Assembly: GCF_019236175.1 (NCBI RefSeq)
Contig: NZ_JAFAJM010000006.1
Span: forward strand, 124,001-188,000
Length of the DNA stretch: 64,000 bases
Direction: 5' to 3'
From: Chryseobacterium sp.
GTDB lineage: Bacteria > Bacteroidota > Bacteroidia > Flavobacteriales > Weeksellaceae
Both the position numbers and the translations under genes were made by a program. Shown in pieces: positions 7,908 through 17,294 of the stretch. Within the stretch, counting starts at the first letter, position 1; each line of letters opens with the position of its first letter. The notes below the pieces were generated by a model that was not told the DNA's origin, made no database searches, and saw only the letters and a program-made list of their open reading frames with translations.

Positions 7908-10061
7908 TTATTGTTGCTGATTTCCCAGCTTATTCCAGATCTCAATTCTATAATCTTTGATATCTGCATTATCCTGAAGACTTTTTAACCAAGCCTGTCC
8001 GAACATTCCTGCATTTCTCTGTGTAATAGATTCTGTGAACTGTTTAAGATCTCCAGGTTGCTTGTTTACAGTTTCTGATTTTTTAATCAAAACATACACC
8101 CCTGTACCTCCTTCAACCGGGTTAGAAAGTTTTCCTTTCGCCACTCCGAATGCAGCACCTGCTACTTTAGGTTCCATTGCTCCGGCCACTGAAGGATTTA
8201 GCAAATTAACCTGAGCGGATTGTTTTGTTGCTGCAAATAATTTAGCAATCTGATCTAAGTTGGAAGCCTTAGCTGCTGCAATTTTATCAGAGATTTGTTT
8301 TGCAGCTAATTTATTTTTAACAACCACTTCAATCTGGTCTCTTACAGATTCAGGATCAGCAAGACCTGCTTCCTGTTTTCCGTTAAGATAAACCACAATT
8401 CTATCACCCGTACCTTCTACAGTAAATAATTCCGTATCTCCTTTAGATCTTTTCTTATCGAAAGCCCAAGTTAAGATATCAGCATCTTTTTCAGTTCCTA
8501 AGCCCTGAAGCTGACCTTCAAATCTTTTAGCAGCCTTCGGATTAGAGAACTGGTAATTATCTTTCTTAGCAATGTTTACGAAATCGTTGAAAGATTTCCC
8601 CTGAACCTGCTGAATGAATTTTCTTGATTTTTTATCTGTTTCAGCTTCTGTTGCATCAGAAGGCTTGATGGCTTTCACTAAGTTAGCTACCTTATACCCC
8701 ATTGATCCGGATTTTTTATCTTCAATATTGATGATATGATATCCGAACTGAGTTTCCACCACTCCTGTAGCCCCTTTAGGGTTGTTTGCCAGATAAGTAA
8801 GGAACTCAGGAACAAAAGGCGTTTCCGGAGTTGTCCAACCTAAACTACCTCCCTGTGCTGCAGAGTTAGGATCGTTTGAAAGCTTAAGGAATTCTGTAAA
8901 TCTTGCAGGAGTAGCTTTTACGATAGCCCCGATAGAATCTGCCAGTTTCTTAGCCTGTTCTTTAGATCTCGTCACTCCTTCTCCGGCAGGACTTCCTTTG
9001 AAAGCGATAAGAATATGTCTTGACAATGTAGAATCTGAAGTCTTTTTGTTAACCAGTTTAGACACTACATAAAAATCCTGCTCTTTGTACGGACCAAAAG
9101 TCTGCCCGATTGCTGCAGTAGTGATTTGCCCCTGAATTGCCGCAGGCAGCTGAGTAGGCTTCACATACTGAGGATTGAATGGCATATCAGAATTGGCCAT
9201 CACAAACATAGAATCATTCTTTGTATTCTGGAAGTTTTCTGTACCTCCGCTTGCATCCGTACCTCCTGAGTATAGTTTTGTAATTTCTTTCAGAGTTGCC
9301 GCATCATCTGCCGCACTAGGTTTAGACGGGAAATATACGATTCCTATATTTCTGCTAGGCTCTGCTTTGAACATTACCGGATGCTGCTTGATATAATTTG
9401 CAAGATCTTCAGTAGTCACATTGATTTTAGTTTTCTGAAGATAGGCAGCATAGTCAACTTTTACGAAGTCGATATCAGCAAGCTGATCTCTTTGCTTCAT
9501 AAGTTCCTCAGCTTCTTTCTTACCTGTAGTAATTCCGGAAGAAATATTGGTAAACACTTGTCTTGCCATCAATCTGTATTCAATGGTCTTCCTTGTTTTC
9601 AACCACTGGCTATACCCTTGAGGATTAGTGTTTTGTAATGTTTCAATTTCTTTTTTAAGCTCTTGAGTTTTAAAATTACCTTTCTCATCAAAAAACTGCT
9701 GGTTTTGAGCAAACATCTGATCATACTGAACCTGACTCCAGAAATAATCATCATTCATTTCAAAACCTAATTTTTCAAATTGTTGTTTGATAAGCTTAGA
9801 TTGTACAAGTAACTGCCAAGCCTGCTCCTCAAGACCGTTTTTCGGACGACCCTGCTGTTCAGCCTGCTGCTGCAACACGAAAAGCTGATCATTGAACTCT
9901 TCGCGGGTGATTTTCTCACCATTTACTTTTCCTAAAACGTCAGGATTTTTTCCAAAAACCTTGTCGATACTGTCCGGGTTCACCAAAAACGCTAAAAGCG
10001 CTAAGGCTATTACTCCCATTAAAAGCCAAGGCTTACTCCTAATCTGTCCTAAAATTGCCAT
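7908..10061 (-). CDS. peptidylprolyl isomerase, PpiD/SurA-type periplasmic foldase
   Basis: 717 residues. A single N-terminal membrane anchor (KPWLLMGVIALALLAFLVNP) is followed by a SurA_N-like chaperone region, a parvulin rotamase domain in the middle (SRHILIAFKGSP at its start; the later GGSLGWTTPETPFVPEF and TQFGYHIINI are classic parvulin blocks), and a C-terminal chaperone-like part. This is the layout of PpiD, which helps outer-membrane and secreted proteins fold as they leave the Sec translocon. It is a single gene with its own terminator. The upstream 260 bases are shared with lon on the other strand, and a near-consensus TATTTTCG lies there on the minus strand. Confidence 0.93.
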   Translation of the reverse strand: MAILGQIRSKPWLLMGVIALALLAFLVNPDSIDKVFGKNPDVLGKVNGEKITREEFNDQLFVLQQQAEQQGRPKNGLEEQAWQLLVQSKLIKQQFEKLGFEMNDDYFWSQVQYDQMFAQNQQFFDEKGNFKTQELKKEIETLQNTNPQGYSQWLKTRKTIEYRLMARQVFTNISSGITTGKKEAEELMKQRDQLADIDFVKVDYAAYLQKTKINVTTEDLANYIKQHPVMFKAEPSRNIGIVYFPSKPSAADDAATLKEITKLYSGGTDASGGTENFQNTKNDSMFVMANSDMPFNPQYVKPTQLPAAIQGQITTAAIGQTFGPYKEQDFYVVSKLVNKKTSDSTLSRHILIAFKGSPAGEGVTRSKEQAKKLADSIGAIVKATPARFTEFLKLSNDPNSAAQGGSLGWTTPETPFVPEFLTYLANNPKGATGVVETQFGYHIINIEDKKSGSMGYKVANLVKAIKPSDATEAETDKKSRKFIQQVQGKSFNDFVNIAKKDNYQFSNPKAAKRFEGQLQGLGTEKDADILTWAFDKKRSKGDTELFTVEGTGDRIVVYLNGKQEAGLADPESVRDQIEVVVKNKLAAKQISDKIAAAKASNLDQIAKLFAATKQSAQVNLLNPSVAGAMEPKVAGAAFGVAKGKLSNPVEGGTGVYVLIKKSETVNKQPGDLKQFTESITQRNAGMFGQAWLKSLQDNADIKDYRIEIWNKLGNQQQ

Positions 10062-10295
10062 TTTATAAATTATAGTTTTTTATCAGTTTGCGAAAATACA
10101 CATTTTTAAGAAATTACAGAAACAGAAGTTCTTTATTTTACTTTTTAATCCTAAAGATTATTCAAAAAAGGAAATTTTGACCATATTTTCAGCCAAAAAA
10201 CAAATGGCATAAGTATTGTGCAATTTAAGATATTATAATATAACACACGTTTTCAAGACGTATTATAAAAAATCACTATAACGATTAAAAACGAA

Positions 10296-10312
10296 AATGA
10301 CAATTTGTCATT
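10296..10312. promoter_or_regulatory. 17-bp inverted repeat just before lon
   Basis: AATGACAA-T-TTGTCATT is a perfect 8-1-8 inverted repeat ending 9 bases before the lon ATG. It lies in the otherwise featureless, AT-rich 260-base region between the divergent PpiD-like gene and lon (10062-10321). Its placement fits an operator or a 5'-UTR hairpin over the start region. I see no clean TAnnTTTG in front of lon. Seen directly; a function is inferred only from position. Confidence 0.4.
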
Positions 10313-10321
10313 CGATTGACT

Positions 10322-12727
10322 ATGACAGAATTTGAAGATATTAGTTTAGAAGAAATGATCAGCGATGGATTTGATATTGTGGCTGAGGAAATCAATCTTT
10401 CCGACTTTTCGGAAACTGATAAAAATTCCGAACAAAAAATATTCCCGATACTTCCCGTAAGAAATATGGTAATGTTCCCCAATGTGGTAATTCCTATTAC
10501 CGCAGGGAGAAAAACCTCAATACAACTTCTTGAAGAAGCTCAGAAGAACGGAGATTTCATCGGGATTGTAAGCCAGAAAAACTCAGATGTAGAGCAACCT
10601 ACCGAAAAAGATATTTATCTTACCGGTACTTTAGCCAAGATCATTAAGATTATTAAATTACCGGAAGGTAATATCACAGCCATTACCAAAGGTTTTCACC
10701 GTTTTAAAATCAAAAAAATTGTTGATAACCAACCTTATTTTAAAGCTGAAATATCAAAATTAAAAGATATAAAGCCTAAAAATCAGGATGAATATGAGGC
10801 ATTACTTGAAAACATCAAGGACCTTGCCTTAAAAATTATTGAACTCGATCCCAATATCCCTAATGCAGCTAACTTTGCCATCAAAAACATCAATAATAAT
10901 GATGATTTACTGAACTTTATCTGTACCAATTCCAGCTTCCCCTCTGTGGAGAAACAAAAGTTACTGGAAGAAAAAAGCATGACAGAAAGAGCCAATAAAT
11001 GCTACGAAATGATGCATGAGGATTTCAGAAAACTGGAATTAAGAAGCCAGATTCATCAGAAAACCTCTAAGGATCTTGACAAACAACAGAGAGAATACTT
11101 CCTTAATCAACAGATCAGAACGATCCAGGAAGAATTAGGTGGTGGCCCTGAAAGCGATGTGGAAGATCTTATCGCCAAAGCAAAAACAAAAAAATGGAGT
11201 CAGGAGGTGGAAGAGCACTTCCAGAAGGAAATCGGCAGATTACAGCGTCAAAATCCTAATTCTCCGGATTATAATGTCCAGAGAAACTATCTGGATTTCT
11301 TCACTGATCTTCCTTGGGAAACTTATACAAAGGATATCTTTGATATAGCAAAAGCTGAAAAGGTATTAGACAAAGCTCATTTCGGACTGGAAGATATTAA
11401 GAAAAGAATTCTTGAACACATGGCTGTTTTGAAATTAAAAAACAACATGAAATCTCCCATCCTGTTATTGGTAGGACCTCCGGGAGTTGGGAAAACATCT
11501 TTAGGAAAATCTATCGCGGATGCGTTGGGAAGAAAATATGTACGTCTGTCTTTAGGAGGGCTTCATGACGAAAGTGAAATCCGTGGACACAGAAAGACCT
11601 ATATCGGTGCAATGGCCGGAAGAATCTTACAATCTATCAAAAAATCCGGAACGTCTAATCCCGTAATTGTTTTGGATGAGATTGATAAAATCGGACAGGG
11701 GCTTCACGGAGACCCAAGCTCAGCATTACTTGAAGTGCTTGATCCTGAACAAAATAAATCATTCTATGACAACTTCCTTGAAATGGGATACGATTTGTCT
11801 AAAGTAATGTTTATCGCTACCGCCAACTCACTTTCTACAATACAGACTCCTCTTTTGGACAGAACTGAGATCATTCAGATTGCCGGGTATACAATGGAGG
11901 AAAAAATTGAAATTGCAAAAAGACATTTAATTAAAAAGCAACAGGAAGAAAACGGATTAGATACAAAATCATTTAAACTTGGAAATCCTGAGCTTAAACA
12001 TATTATAGAAGCTCATACCTCAGAAAGCGGCGTAAGAACTTTAGAGAAAAGAATAGCATCCATTGCAAGATGGGTAGCTTTACAAACAGCTTTAGTAAAG
12101 GACTATGATCCAAAAATTTCACTGGAAAAAGTAGATGAAATCCTTGGAGTCCCAAGACCTAAAAGTCTTTCTGAAATTACAGGAGTTCCTGGCGTTGTAA
12201 CAGGTTTAGCATGGACAAGTGTGGGCGGAGACATCCTTTACATCGAAAGCATCCTGAGTAATGGAAAAGGAGCTCTTACTATGACGGGTAATTTAGGAAC
12301 TGTCATGAAAGAGTCTGCAACGATTGCTTTAGAATATATCAAAGCCAGACATGATGAATTAGGTATCCCTCAGGAAGAACTGGATAAGAAAAACATCCAC
12401 GTTCATGTTCCTGAAGGAGCTACTCCTAAAGACGGACCGTCTGCAGGTATCGCGATGTTAACCTCTATGGTATCTTCATTTAAAAACAAAAAGGTAAGAC
12501 CACATCTTGCAATGACAGGAGAAATTACCTTAAGAGGAAAGGTACTTCCTGTAGGGGGAATCAAAGAAAAACTACTTGCCGCAACCAGAGCCGGAGTTAA
12601 GGAGGTTATTCTTTGTGAAGCGAACAGAAAAGATGTAGAGGAAATCAAAAAGGATTATCTGAAAAACCTGACCGTTCATTATATAAACAGAATGGAAGAG
12701 GTCATAGATATTGCTATCGAAAAATAA
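10322..12727 (+). CDS. lon: ATP-dependent endopeptidase La (LonA)
   Basis: 801 residues from ATG 10322. An in-frame TTG at 10316 would add only two residues and the ATG is preferred. Order: N-terminal LON substrate-binding domain (starting near PILPVRNMVMFPNVVIPI), coiled-coil helical region, AAA+ module with Walker A GPPGVGKTS (about 384-392) and Walker B VIVLDEIDKIG (about 447-457), sensor/lid, then the Ser-Lys protease domain with catalytic Ser707 in PKDGPSAGIAM and Lys750 in GGIKEKLLAA. All catalytic residues are present. It degrades misfolded and regulatory proteins in the cytoplasm. Single-gene unit followed by a hairpin. Confidence 0.98.
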   Translation: MTEFEDISLEEMISDGFDIVAEEINLSDFSETDKNSEQKIFPILPVRNMVMFPNVVIPITAGRKTSIQLLEEAQKNGDFIGIVSQKNSDVEQPTEKDIYLTGTLAKIIKIIKLPEGNITAITKGFHRFKIKKIVDNQPYFKAEISKLKDIKPKNQDEYEALLENIKDLALKIIELDPNIPNAANFAIKNINNNDDLLNFICTNSSFPSVEKQKLLEEKSMTERANKCYEMMHEDFRKLELRSQIHQKTSKDLDKQQREYFLNQQIRTIQEELGGGPESDVEDLIAKAKTKKWSQEVEEHFQKEIGRLQRQNPNSPDYNVQRNYLDFFTDLPWETYTKDIFDIAKAEKVLDKAHFGLEDIKKRILEHMAVLKLKNNMKSPILLLVGPPGVGKTSLGKSIADALGRKYVRLSLGGLHDESEIRGHRKTYIGAMAGRILQSIKKSGTSNPVIVLDEIDKIGQGLHGDPSSALLEVLDPEQNKSFYDNFLEMGYDLSKVMFIATANSLSTIQTPLLDRTEIIQIAGYTMEEKIEIAKRHLIKKQQEENGLDTKSFKLGNPELKHIIEAHTSESGVRTLEKRIASIARWVALQTALVKDYDPKISLEKVDEILGVPRPKSLSEITGVPGVVTGLAWTSVGGDILYIESILSNGKGALTMTGNLGTVMKESATIALEYIKARHDELGIPQEELDKKNIHVHVPEGATPKDGPSAGIAMLTSMVSSFKNKKVRPHLAMTGEITLRGKVLPVGGIKEKLLAATRAGVKEVILCEANRKDVEEIKKDYLKNLTVHYINRMEEVIDIAIEK

Positions 12728-12757
12728 CTTATATAACATATCAACTTCTCAATAATG

Positions 12758-12787
12758 AAACACGTCACGATGATCCGAGGCGTGTTT
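12758..12787 (+). terminator. probable terminator of lon
   Basis: AAACACG (12758-12764) pairs with CGTGTTT (12781-12787) around a 16-base loop, followed by a T-rich run. The stem is shortish and the T-tract broken, so confidence is moderate. The rest of the 220-base gap to the next gene (12788-12947) is AT-rich with nothing recognisable. Confidence 0.5.
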
Positions 12788-12947
12788 CTGCTTTATCATC
12801 TTTATACCGCATCAAACCTGTGGTATCCGCCATTTCAATGGAATGAAATTTGCTGCGTTAAAAATAAAAAACCATGTTGATTAAATAAAAATTTCTCAAT
12901 TCAGCAGGTTTTTCCTATTTTTATTTTTACACTGCATATTTTAAATT

Positions 12948-14060
12948 ATGAATTTTCTTAGACTTCCTTTCCTTGTCAAGTTTACCCTCATTGTGATTTC
13001 TCTCATAGGAGTCGGCTATCTTCTGGCATTAGGGCAGACTATTTTAGCGCCTTTTTTCTTTGCTTTTTTAATGGCAATGTTATTTTTACCGGCAGCTACT
13101 TTTATGGAAAGAAAACTAAGATTTCCCAGATCGGTTTCCACCATGACTTCAGTTTTTATTATGCTGGCCATTCTAAGCGGACTGATTTATTTTTTCACCA
13201 CTCAATTATCTGATTTCAGTAAAGATCTGCCTCACCTCAGAGAGCAGTTTACTACCGTCTTCAATAGTCTTCAGCACTGGGTTTCCAGAACCTTTAATGT
13301 AAAAGTGGATGAGCAGGTAGATTATATCAATCAGGGACTGAATAAGCTGCTATCTTCTTCCGGTGCAATTTTAGGTTTTACTTTCGGAATATTTTCAACA
13401 GGATTCGGATTTATTATATTCTTCACCCTGTTTTTCATTTTCATTTTAAATTACAGAAGAGTTTTAAATAATTTCATTGTTACTGTTTTTAGTGAAAGAC
13501 ATAAAGCCAGTGTCCAGGAAGCTGTAAACGAAATCCGTGTCATGACCAAGAAATACATTTTTGGGTTATTTCTTCAGGTGATTATCGTCTCATCCCTTAC
13601 CTCCATCCTCCTTACTGTTTTAGGTGTAAAATATGCTATCCTTTTAGCGGTATTAACCGGTTTATTAAATGTAATCCCTTACCTCGGAATTTTTATTTCG
13701 TTACTGATATCATGTTTCATTGCATTTTCCACTTCAACACCTTCCACATGTATCTATGTAATTATCGGATATATAGGTGTACATGCTGTGGATGGAAATA
13801 TTGTCCTCCCTTTTGTCGTAGGCTCAAAAGTAAAAATAAACGCTTTATTTTCATTCATTGGAATTCTTTTGGGTGAGCACCTTTGGGGAATTGCAGGAAT
13901 GTTTTTATGTATTCCGGCTATTGCCATCATCAAAATCATCTGTGAAAAAGTGGATGATTTAAAACCTTGGGGAAGGCTGCTTGGGGAAGAACAAAAACCC
14001 AATAAAAAGAAAAAAACCTACAAAATTTCAAAAAACATTACCCTGAAGGAAATGGATTAA
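12948..14060 (+). CDS. AI-2E family transporter (TqsA/PerM-like)
   Basis: 370 residues with the family's usual pattern: two helices at the N-terminus (about 8-45), a third near 62-80, a cytoplasmic/periplasmic amphipathic stretch, then five or so helices in the C-terminal half, and a basic tail KPNKKKKTYK. The block GLLNVIPYLGIFISLL (near 243-258) and the later VDGNIVLPFVVGSKVKINAL are characteristic of the AI-2E/PurR-regulated permease family. Substrate is uncertain: members have been linked to AI-2 export and to Na+/Li+ export. It stands alone between lon and doxX. Confidence 0.92.
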   Translation: MNFLRLPFLVKFTLIVISLIGVGYLLALGQTILAPFFFAFLMAMLFLPAATFMERKLRFPRSVSTMTSVFIMLAILSGLIYFFTTQLSDFSKDLPHLREQFTTVFNSLQHWVSRTFNVKVDEQVDYINQGLNKLLSSSGAILGFTFGIFSTGFGFIIFFTLFFIFILNYRRVLNNFIVTVFSERHKASVQEAVNEIRVMTKKYIFGLFLQVIIVSSLTSILLTVLGVKYAILLAVLTGLLNVIPYLGIFISLLISCFIAFSTSTPSTCIYVIIGYIGVHAVDGNIVLPFVVGSKVKINALFSFIGILLGEHLWGIAGMFLCIPAIAIIKIICEKVDDLKPWGRLLGEEQKPNKKKKTYKISKNITLKEMD

Positions 14061-14200
14061 AAAACTTCTGCCGGCATTTATTTTATAACTGGCATTGAAA
14101 AAAATCACACCCTCACTTCAGACAACACGAACATAAAAGACAGATGCGGTATTAATTTTTAATTTTTATCAAAAATAAATACATTAAATTCATTTTAATC

Positions 14201-14215
14201 TTACATTTGATGTAA
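14201..14215 (+). promoter_or_regulatory. -7 promoter element inside an inverted repeat, upstream of doxX
   Basis: TACATTTG (14202-14209) matches the Bacteroidota -7 consensus TAnnTTTG and lies 17 bases before the DoxX ATG. It sits inside TTACAT-TTG-ATGTAA, a perfect 6-3-6 inverted repeat (14201-14215), so a dimeric repressor bound there would occlude the promoter. No clear TTG -33 box is present at the usual spacing. Confidence 0.45.
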
Positions 14216-14226
14216 AATTACCAATT

Positions 14227-14604
14227 ATGAAAATCGTAAAATTCATCCTTTGTCTTTTGTTTGCCCTCACTTTTATCAATGCAGGTTTAAACAAATTCTT
14301 TCAGTACGCTCCTATGCCCAAAATGACAGATGAGCAAATGAAAATATATGCCGCATTTACCGAGATAGGCTGGCTGATGCCTTTGGTGGGAGTCGTGGAA
14401 ATCGTGGGCGGAATTCTGTTTATTTTTCCGAAAACCAGAGCTTTAGGCGCTATCGTCATTCTTCCTGTTATGGCAGGTGTATTTCTTCAAAATGTTTACC
14501 GGGACCCTTCTCAGATGGGAATAGGAATGGCTGTGGTGCTCCTTTTAATAAACCTTTGGGCAATTCTTGATAACAAAGAAAAATATAAAAGTTTAATCAG
14601 CTAA
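14227..14604 (+). CDS. DoxX family membrane protein
   Basis: 125 residues, four predicted helices (about 5-22, 45-65, 72-90, 98-115). The N-terminal FALTFINAGLNKFFQY with the GLNKF block and the later VGVVEIVGGILFIFPKTRALGA match the DoxX/DoxX-like family of small inner-membrane proteins, whose members are linked to thiol/quinone redox functions in a few organisms. It is preceded by its own promoter-like element and followed by a strong hairpin, so it is probably monocistronic. No specific substrate can be inferred. Confidence 0.85.
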   Translation: MKIVKFILCLLFALTFINAGLNKFFQYAPMPKMTDEQMKIYAAFTEIGWLMPLVGVVEIVGGILFIFPKTRALGAIVILPVMAGVFLQNVYRDPSQMGIGMAVVLLLINLWAILDNKEKYKSLIS

Positions 14605-14619
14605 TGATCTTGAATAATG

Positions 14620-14660
14620 GCTGACAGTTGATAGCCTACGGTTGGTTATCAACTGTCAGC
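14620..14660. terminator. bidirectional hairpin between doxX and acyl-CoA dehydrogenase
   Basis: Perfect 14-bp stem GCTGACAGTTGATA / TATCAACTGTCAGC with a 13-base loop, placed between two convergent genes (stops at 14604 and 14669). There is no T-tract on the plus side (CTCTCCTG follows) and only a weak one on the minus side. It could therefore be a short intergenic palindromic repeat rather than a simple Rho-independent terminator. Confidence 0.6.
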
Positions 14661-14668
14661 TCTCCTGT

Positions 14669-16027
14669 TTACACAAATGCACTAAATCCTGTAATTGATC
14701 TTCCCACGATAAGCGAGTTGATTTCTTTTGTTCCCTCATAGGAATAAATAGCTTCAGCATCTGCTACAAATCTTGCCACATCATACTCCAGCAAAATCCC
14801 GTTTCCACCCATAACCTCTCTGGCTCTGGATACGATATCTCTGGTTCTCAGGGTACAAAACACTTTGGCTAAAGAGGCATGTTCATCTTTCAGGATACCC
14901 TCATCCTGCATTTCAGATAGTCTGAAAACCATGGTCTGCATTGCAGTAAGATTAGACAACATTTCAACCAGATGTCCCTGAATCATTTGGAAAGAAGCAA
15001 TAGGTTTTCCAAACTGTTCTCTTTTTCTGGTATAATCCAAAGCGCTTTCATAAGCCCCTCTGGCACAGCCTGTAGCCATCCAGGCAACACCTGCCCTTGT
15101 CATTCTAAGCACTTTTCCGGTGTCTTTAAATGAATTGGCATTTTGCAGGCGGTTTTCTTCAGCAATCAGACAGTCTTTTAAAGTAATCAATCCATTCTGA
15201 ACGATTCTGAGTGCCATTTTACCTTTTATTTTTTCCACGGAAAATCCCGGATTATCTTTTTCTACAATAAAACCTTTTACTTCTCCACTGTCCAGATCTC
15301 TCGCCCAGATAATCACCAGGTCCGCAAATGTTGCATTACCTATCCATTTTTTCTGTCCGTTCAGAATCCATCCGTCAGCTGTTTTCTTACAGGTTACCGT
15401 AAGGCCTCCAGCGGCTCCGGATCCCACCTCGGGTTCTGTAAGACCAAAGGCTCCTATTTTCTCAAATTTCTGCATCTGAGGCAGCCATTTCTGTTTCTGT
15501 TCTTCCGAACCGCAGATATAAATAGAACCCATGGCCAGCCCGGACTGAACGCCGAAAAAAGTAGCAATGGAAGCATCTATTCTTGCCATTTCCATAGCGA
15601 TGACCCCTTCCATCAGAAAAGGCATTCCCGGACATCCATAACCTTCATAGGTTACCCCGCAGATATTAAGTTTTTGAAATTTAGGAATCAGTTCAAAAGG
15701 AAATTCATCTCTTAACCAGTAATGATTCACCAGCGGTTTCACTTCTTTTTCCATAAAATCTCTCACTTTAAGCTGAATTTCTCTCTGCTCCGGAGATAGT
15801 GTATGGTAGATATCATAAAAATCACCATCAATAGGGGGAAGCTCTTTCTTTTTCTTATCCGGATCCAGCATTTTCATCAGGCCGGCAAGCTGCTTATCGT
15901 CTAATTTTGAAAAATTATGCATCAGTCTGGGCAGATCTACTTTTTTAGAAATAGTACTCAACTGTTCAAAATCTATGGAAGTGAACAGCCCTATGGCGTT
16001 TCTGATTTTGGAAAAAGTATTTGACAT
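14669..16027 (-). CDS. acyl-CoA dehydrogenase family protein (glutaryl-CoA dehydrogenase-like)
   Basis: 452 residues from ATG 16027 (MSNTFSKIRNAIG); the longer frame to 16066 adds a Lys/Ile-rich stretch that is not domain-like. It contains the acyl-CoA dehydrogenase blocks AFGLTEPEVGSGAAGG (FAD/substrate loop), WILNGQKKWIGNATFADL and REQFGKPIASFQMIQGHLVEM. The C-terminal SYEGTKEINSLIVGRSITG holds the catalytic-base Glu. An extra N-terminal stretch of about 65 residues precedes the domain. The enzyme oxidises an acyl-CoA to the enoyl-CoA with electrons going to ETF, and its GTKEI block is closest in look to glutaryl-CoA dehydrogenases. Single gene. Confidence 0.92.
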   Translation of the reverse strand: MSNTFSKIRNAIGLFTSIDFEQLSTISKKVDLPRLMHNFSKLDDKQLAGLMKMLDPDKKKKELPPIDGDFYDIYHTLSPEQREIQLKVRDFMEKEVKPLVNHYWLRDEFPFELIPKFQKLNICGVTYEGYGCPGMPFLMEGVIAMEMARIDASIATFFGVQSGLAMGSIYICGSEEQKQKWLPQMQKFEKIGAFGLTEPEVGSGAAGGLTVTCKKTADGWILNGQKKWIGNATFADLVIIWARDLDSGEVKGFIVEKDNPGFSVEKIKGKMALRIVQNGLITLKDCLIAEENRLQNANSFKDTGKVLRMTRAGVAWMATGCARGAYESALDYTRKREQFGKPIASFQMIQGHLVEMLSNLTAMQTMVFRLSEMQDEGILKDEHASLAKVFCTLRTRDIVSRAREVMGGNGILLEYDVARFVADAEAIYSYEGTKEINSLIVGRSITGFSAFV

Positions 16028-16234
16028 AATGATTTTTATGATTTTGGTTTGTAAAAAGATAAGCAAAAATTACTCCGAAAATAAGTTAAGACCTATAGAA
16101 CAATTTTACAAAATACTCGTTTTCAAATATTTGCACCGTAAAAATTTCTTTACAATTCTTTTACTTCAGTTTTTCAAGCATTACAAAAAATCCTGCCTGA
16201 ACTTTGACCTAAGCAAACCCATAAAACCCATACT

Positions 16235-17143
16235 ATGAAAACCACTTACTTACAATTATCATTATCAGCAGTTCTGTTATTAGGAATTTATTCATGTAAA
16301 AAAGGAGAAGTATCCGCGAGTGAACTTGAATCATATGCTTCTGCAGATTCCACATCCCTTATAACATCCGACAGTATTTCATCGGTTGCCACAATGAAAG
16401 TAAAGGATAAACAGTTTATCAAAACTGCTGATATCAATATGGAAGTGAAAGATGTCTATGAAGCAACAGTCTCCATTGAAAAATCCGCTCAGGATCTCGG
16501 AGGATTCGTCACCAACAGCAATATGAAAAGTAATGTCATTTCTGAAAATACCTATGACACTTCGAATGAAGAAGCGGTACTTGTAAAAAAATATCAGTCG
16601 GAGAATACCATGAAAGTGCGTATCCCTACTGAAAAATTAGGAAACTTTCTGGAACTGATCAATAAAAACAAAGTCTTTCTCAACTCAAGATCCGTTAATG
16701 CGGAAGATATCACTTCAAGTATCAAATATGCGGAACTGGAAGGAAAGAGAAATAAAAAAACATCCGAAAACATCAGCCAACTTAAAACAAACAAAGAAAA
16801 AGTAAAGCTGGATGATGATAATATGGCTGAAAGCAATCTTCAGAAAATGTACAATATGGACACTACAGATAATCTGAAATACAGCAGCATTGACATTTAT
16901 ATCAAAGAACCCAGACTCCGTATTGCAGAAATACCTGTTACCAATACCAACAGCACTGATAATAAATACAAATACAATTTTATATATAATGTAAAAGACG
17001 GTTTCGTATACGGATTCTACCTTATTCAGAGAATTATTGTAGCCCTTATCAATATCTGGCCACTTTTATTCATTGCAGGCGGAGTGATTTACTTCATCAG
17101 AAAAAGAAAAAAATCAAAAATACAATCCAAAATCCCGGAATAA
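16235..17143 (+). CDS. DUF4349 domain-containing lipoprotein
   Basis: 302 residues. The N-terminal lipobox LLGIYSC puts a lipidated Cys near residue 21. A DUF4349 region follows (from FIKTADINMEVKDVYEATVS to the coiled-coil stretch around EGKRNKKTSENISQLKTNKE). There is a C-terminal helix (ALINIWPLLFIAGGVIYFI) and a very basic tail. DUF4349 proteins are envelope-anchored and of unknown function. It is followed by a strong terminator, so it is monocistronic. The dual anchoring (lipid at the N-terminus, helix at the C-terminus) is seen directly; its meaning is not known. Confidence 0.88.
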   Translation: MKTTYLQLSLSAVLLLGIYSCKKGEVSASELESYASADSTSLITSDSISSVATMKVKDKQFIKTADINMEVKDVYEATVSIEKSAQDLGGFVTNSNMKSNVISENTYDTSNEEAVLVKKYQSENTMKVRIPTEKLGNFLELINKNKVFLNSRSVNAEDITSSIKYAELEGKRNKKTSENISQLKTNKEKVKLDDDNMAESNLQKMYNMDTTDNLKYSSIDIYIKEPRLRIAEIPVTNTNSTDNKYKYNFIYNVKDGFVYGFYLIQRIIVALINIWPLLFIAGGVIYFIRKRKKSKIQSKIPE

Positions 17144-17190
17144 AAACTATCCTAACCAGCCGGTTATCATCATAATTTTAGATTTTACAG

Positions 17191-17220
17191 CCTCCTGTTT
17201 CTCAGGAGGTTTTATTTTTT
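17191..17220 (+). terminator. intrinsic terminator of the DUF4349 gene
   Basis: CCTCCTG (17191-17197) pairs with CAGGAGG (17203-17209) around a 5-base loop, then TTTTATTTTTT. Textbook Rho-independent terminator, 48 bases past the stop. Confidence 0.92.
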
Positions 17221-17294
17221 AAAAAAAACTGTAACGATTATTATGCTGCCCTTACCTACTGTGTAAAGAATATTAAATCATAAAAAATAATACG

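Noticed and set aside
10316..10321. TTG start for lon, six bases upstream of the ATG
   Set aside because: It adds only Met-Thr before the ATG, and the ATG gives the usual LonA start. It makes no difference to the product.
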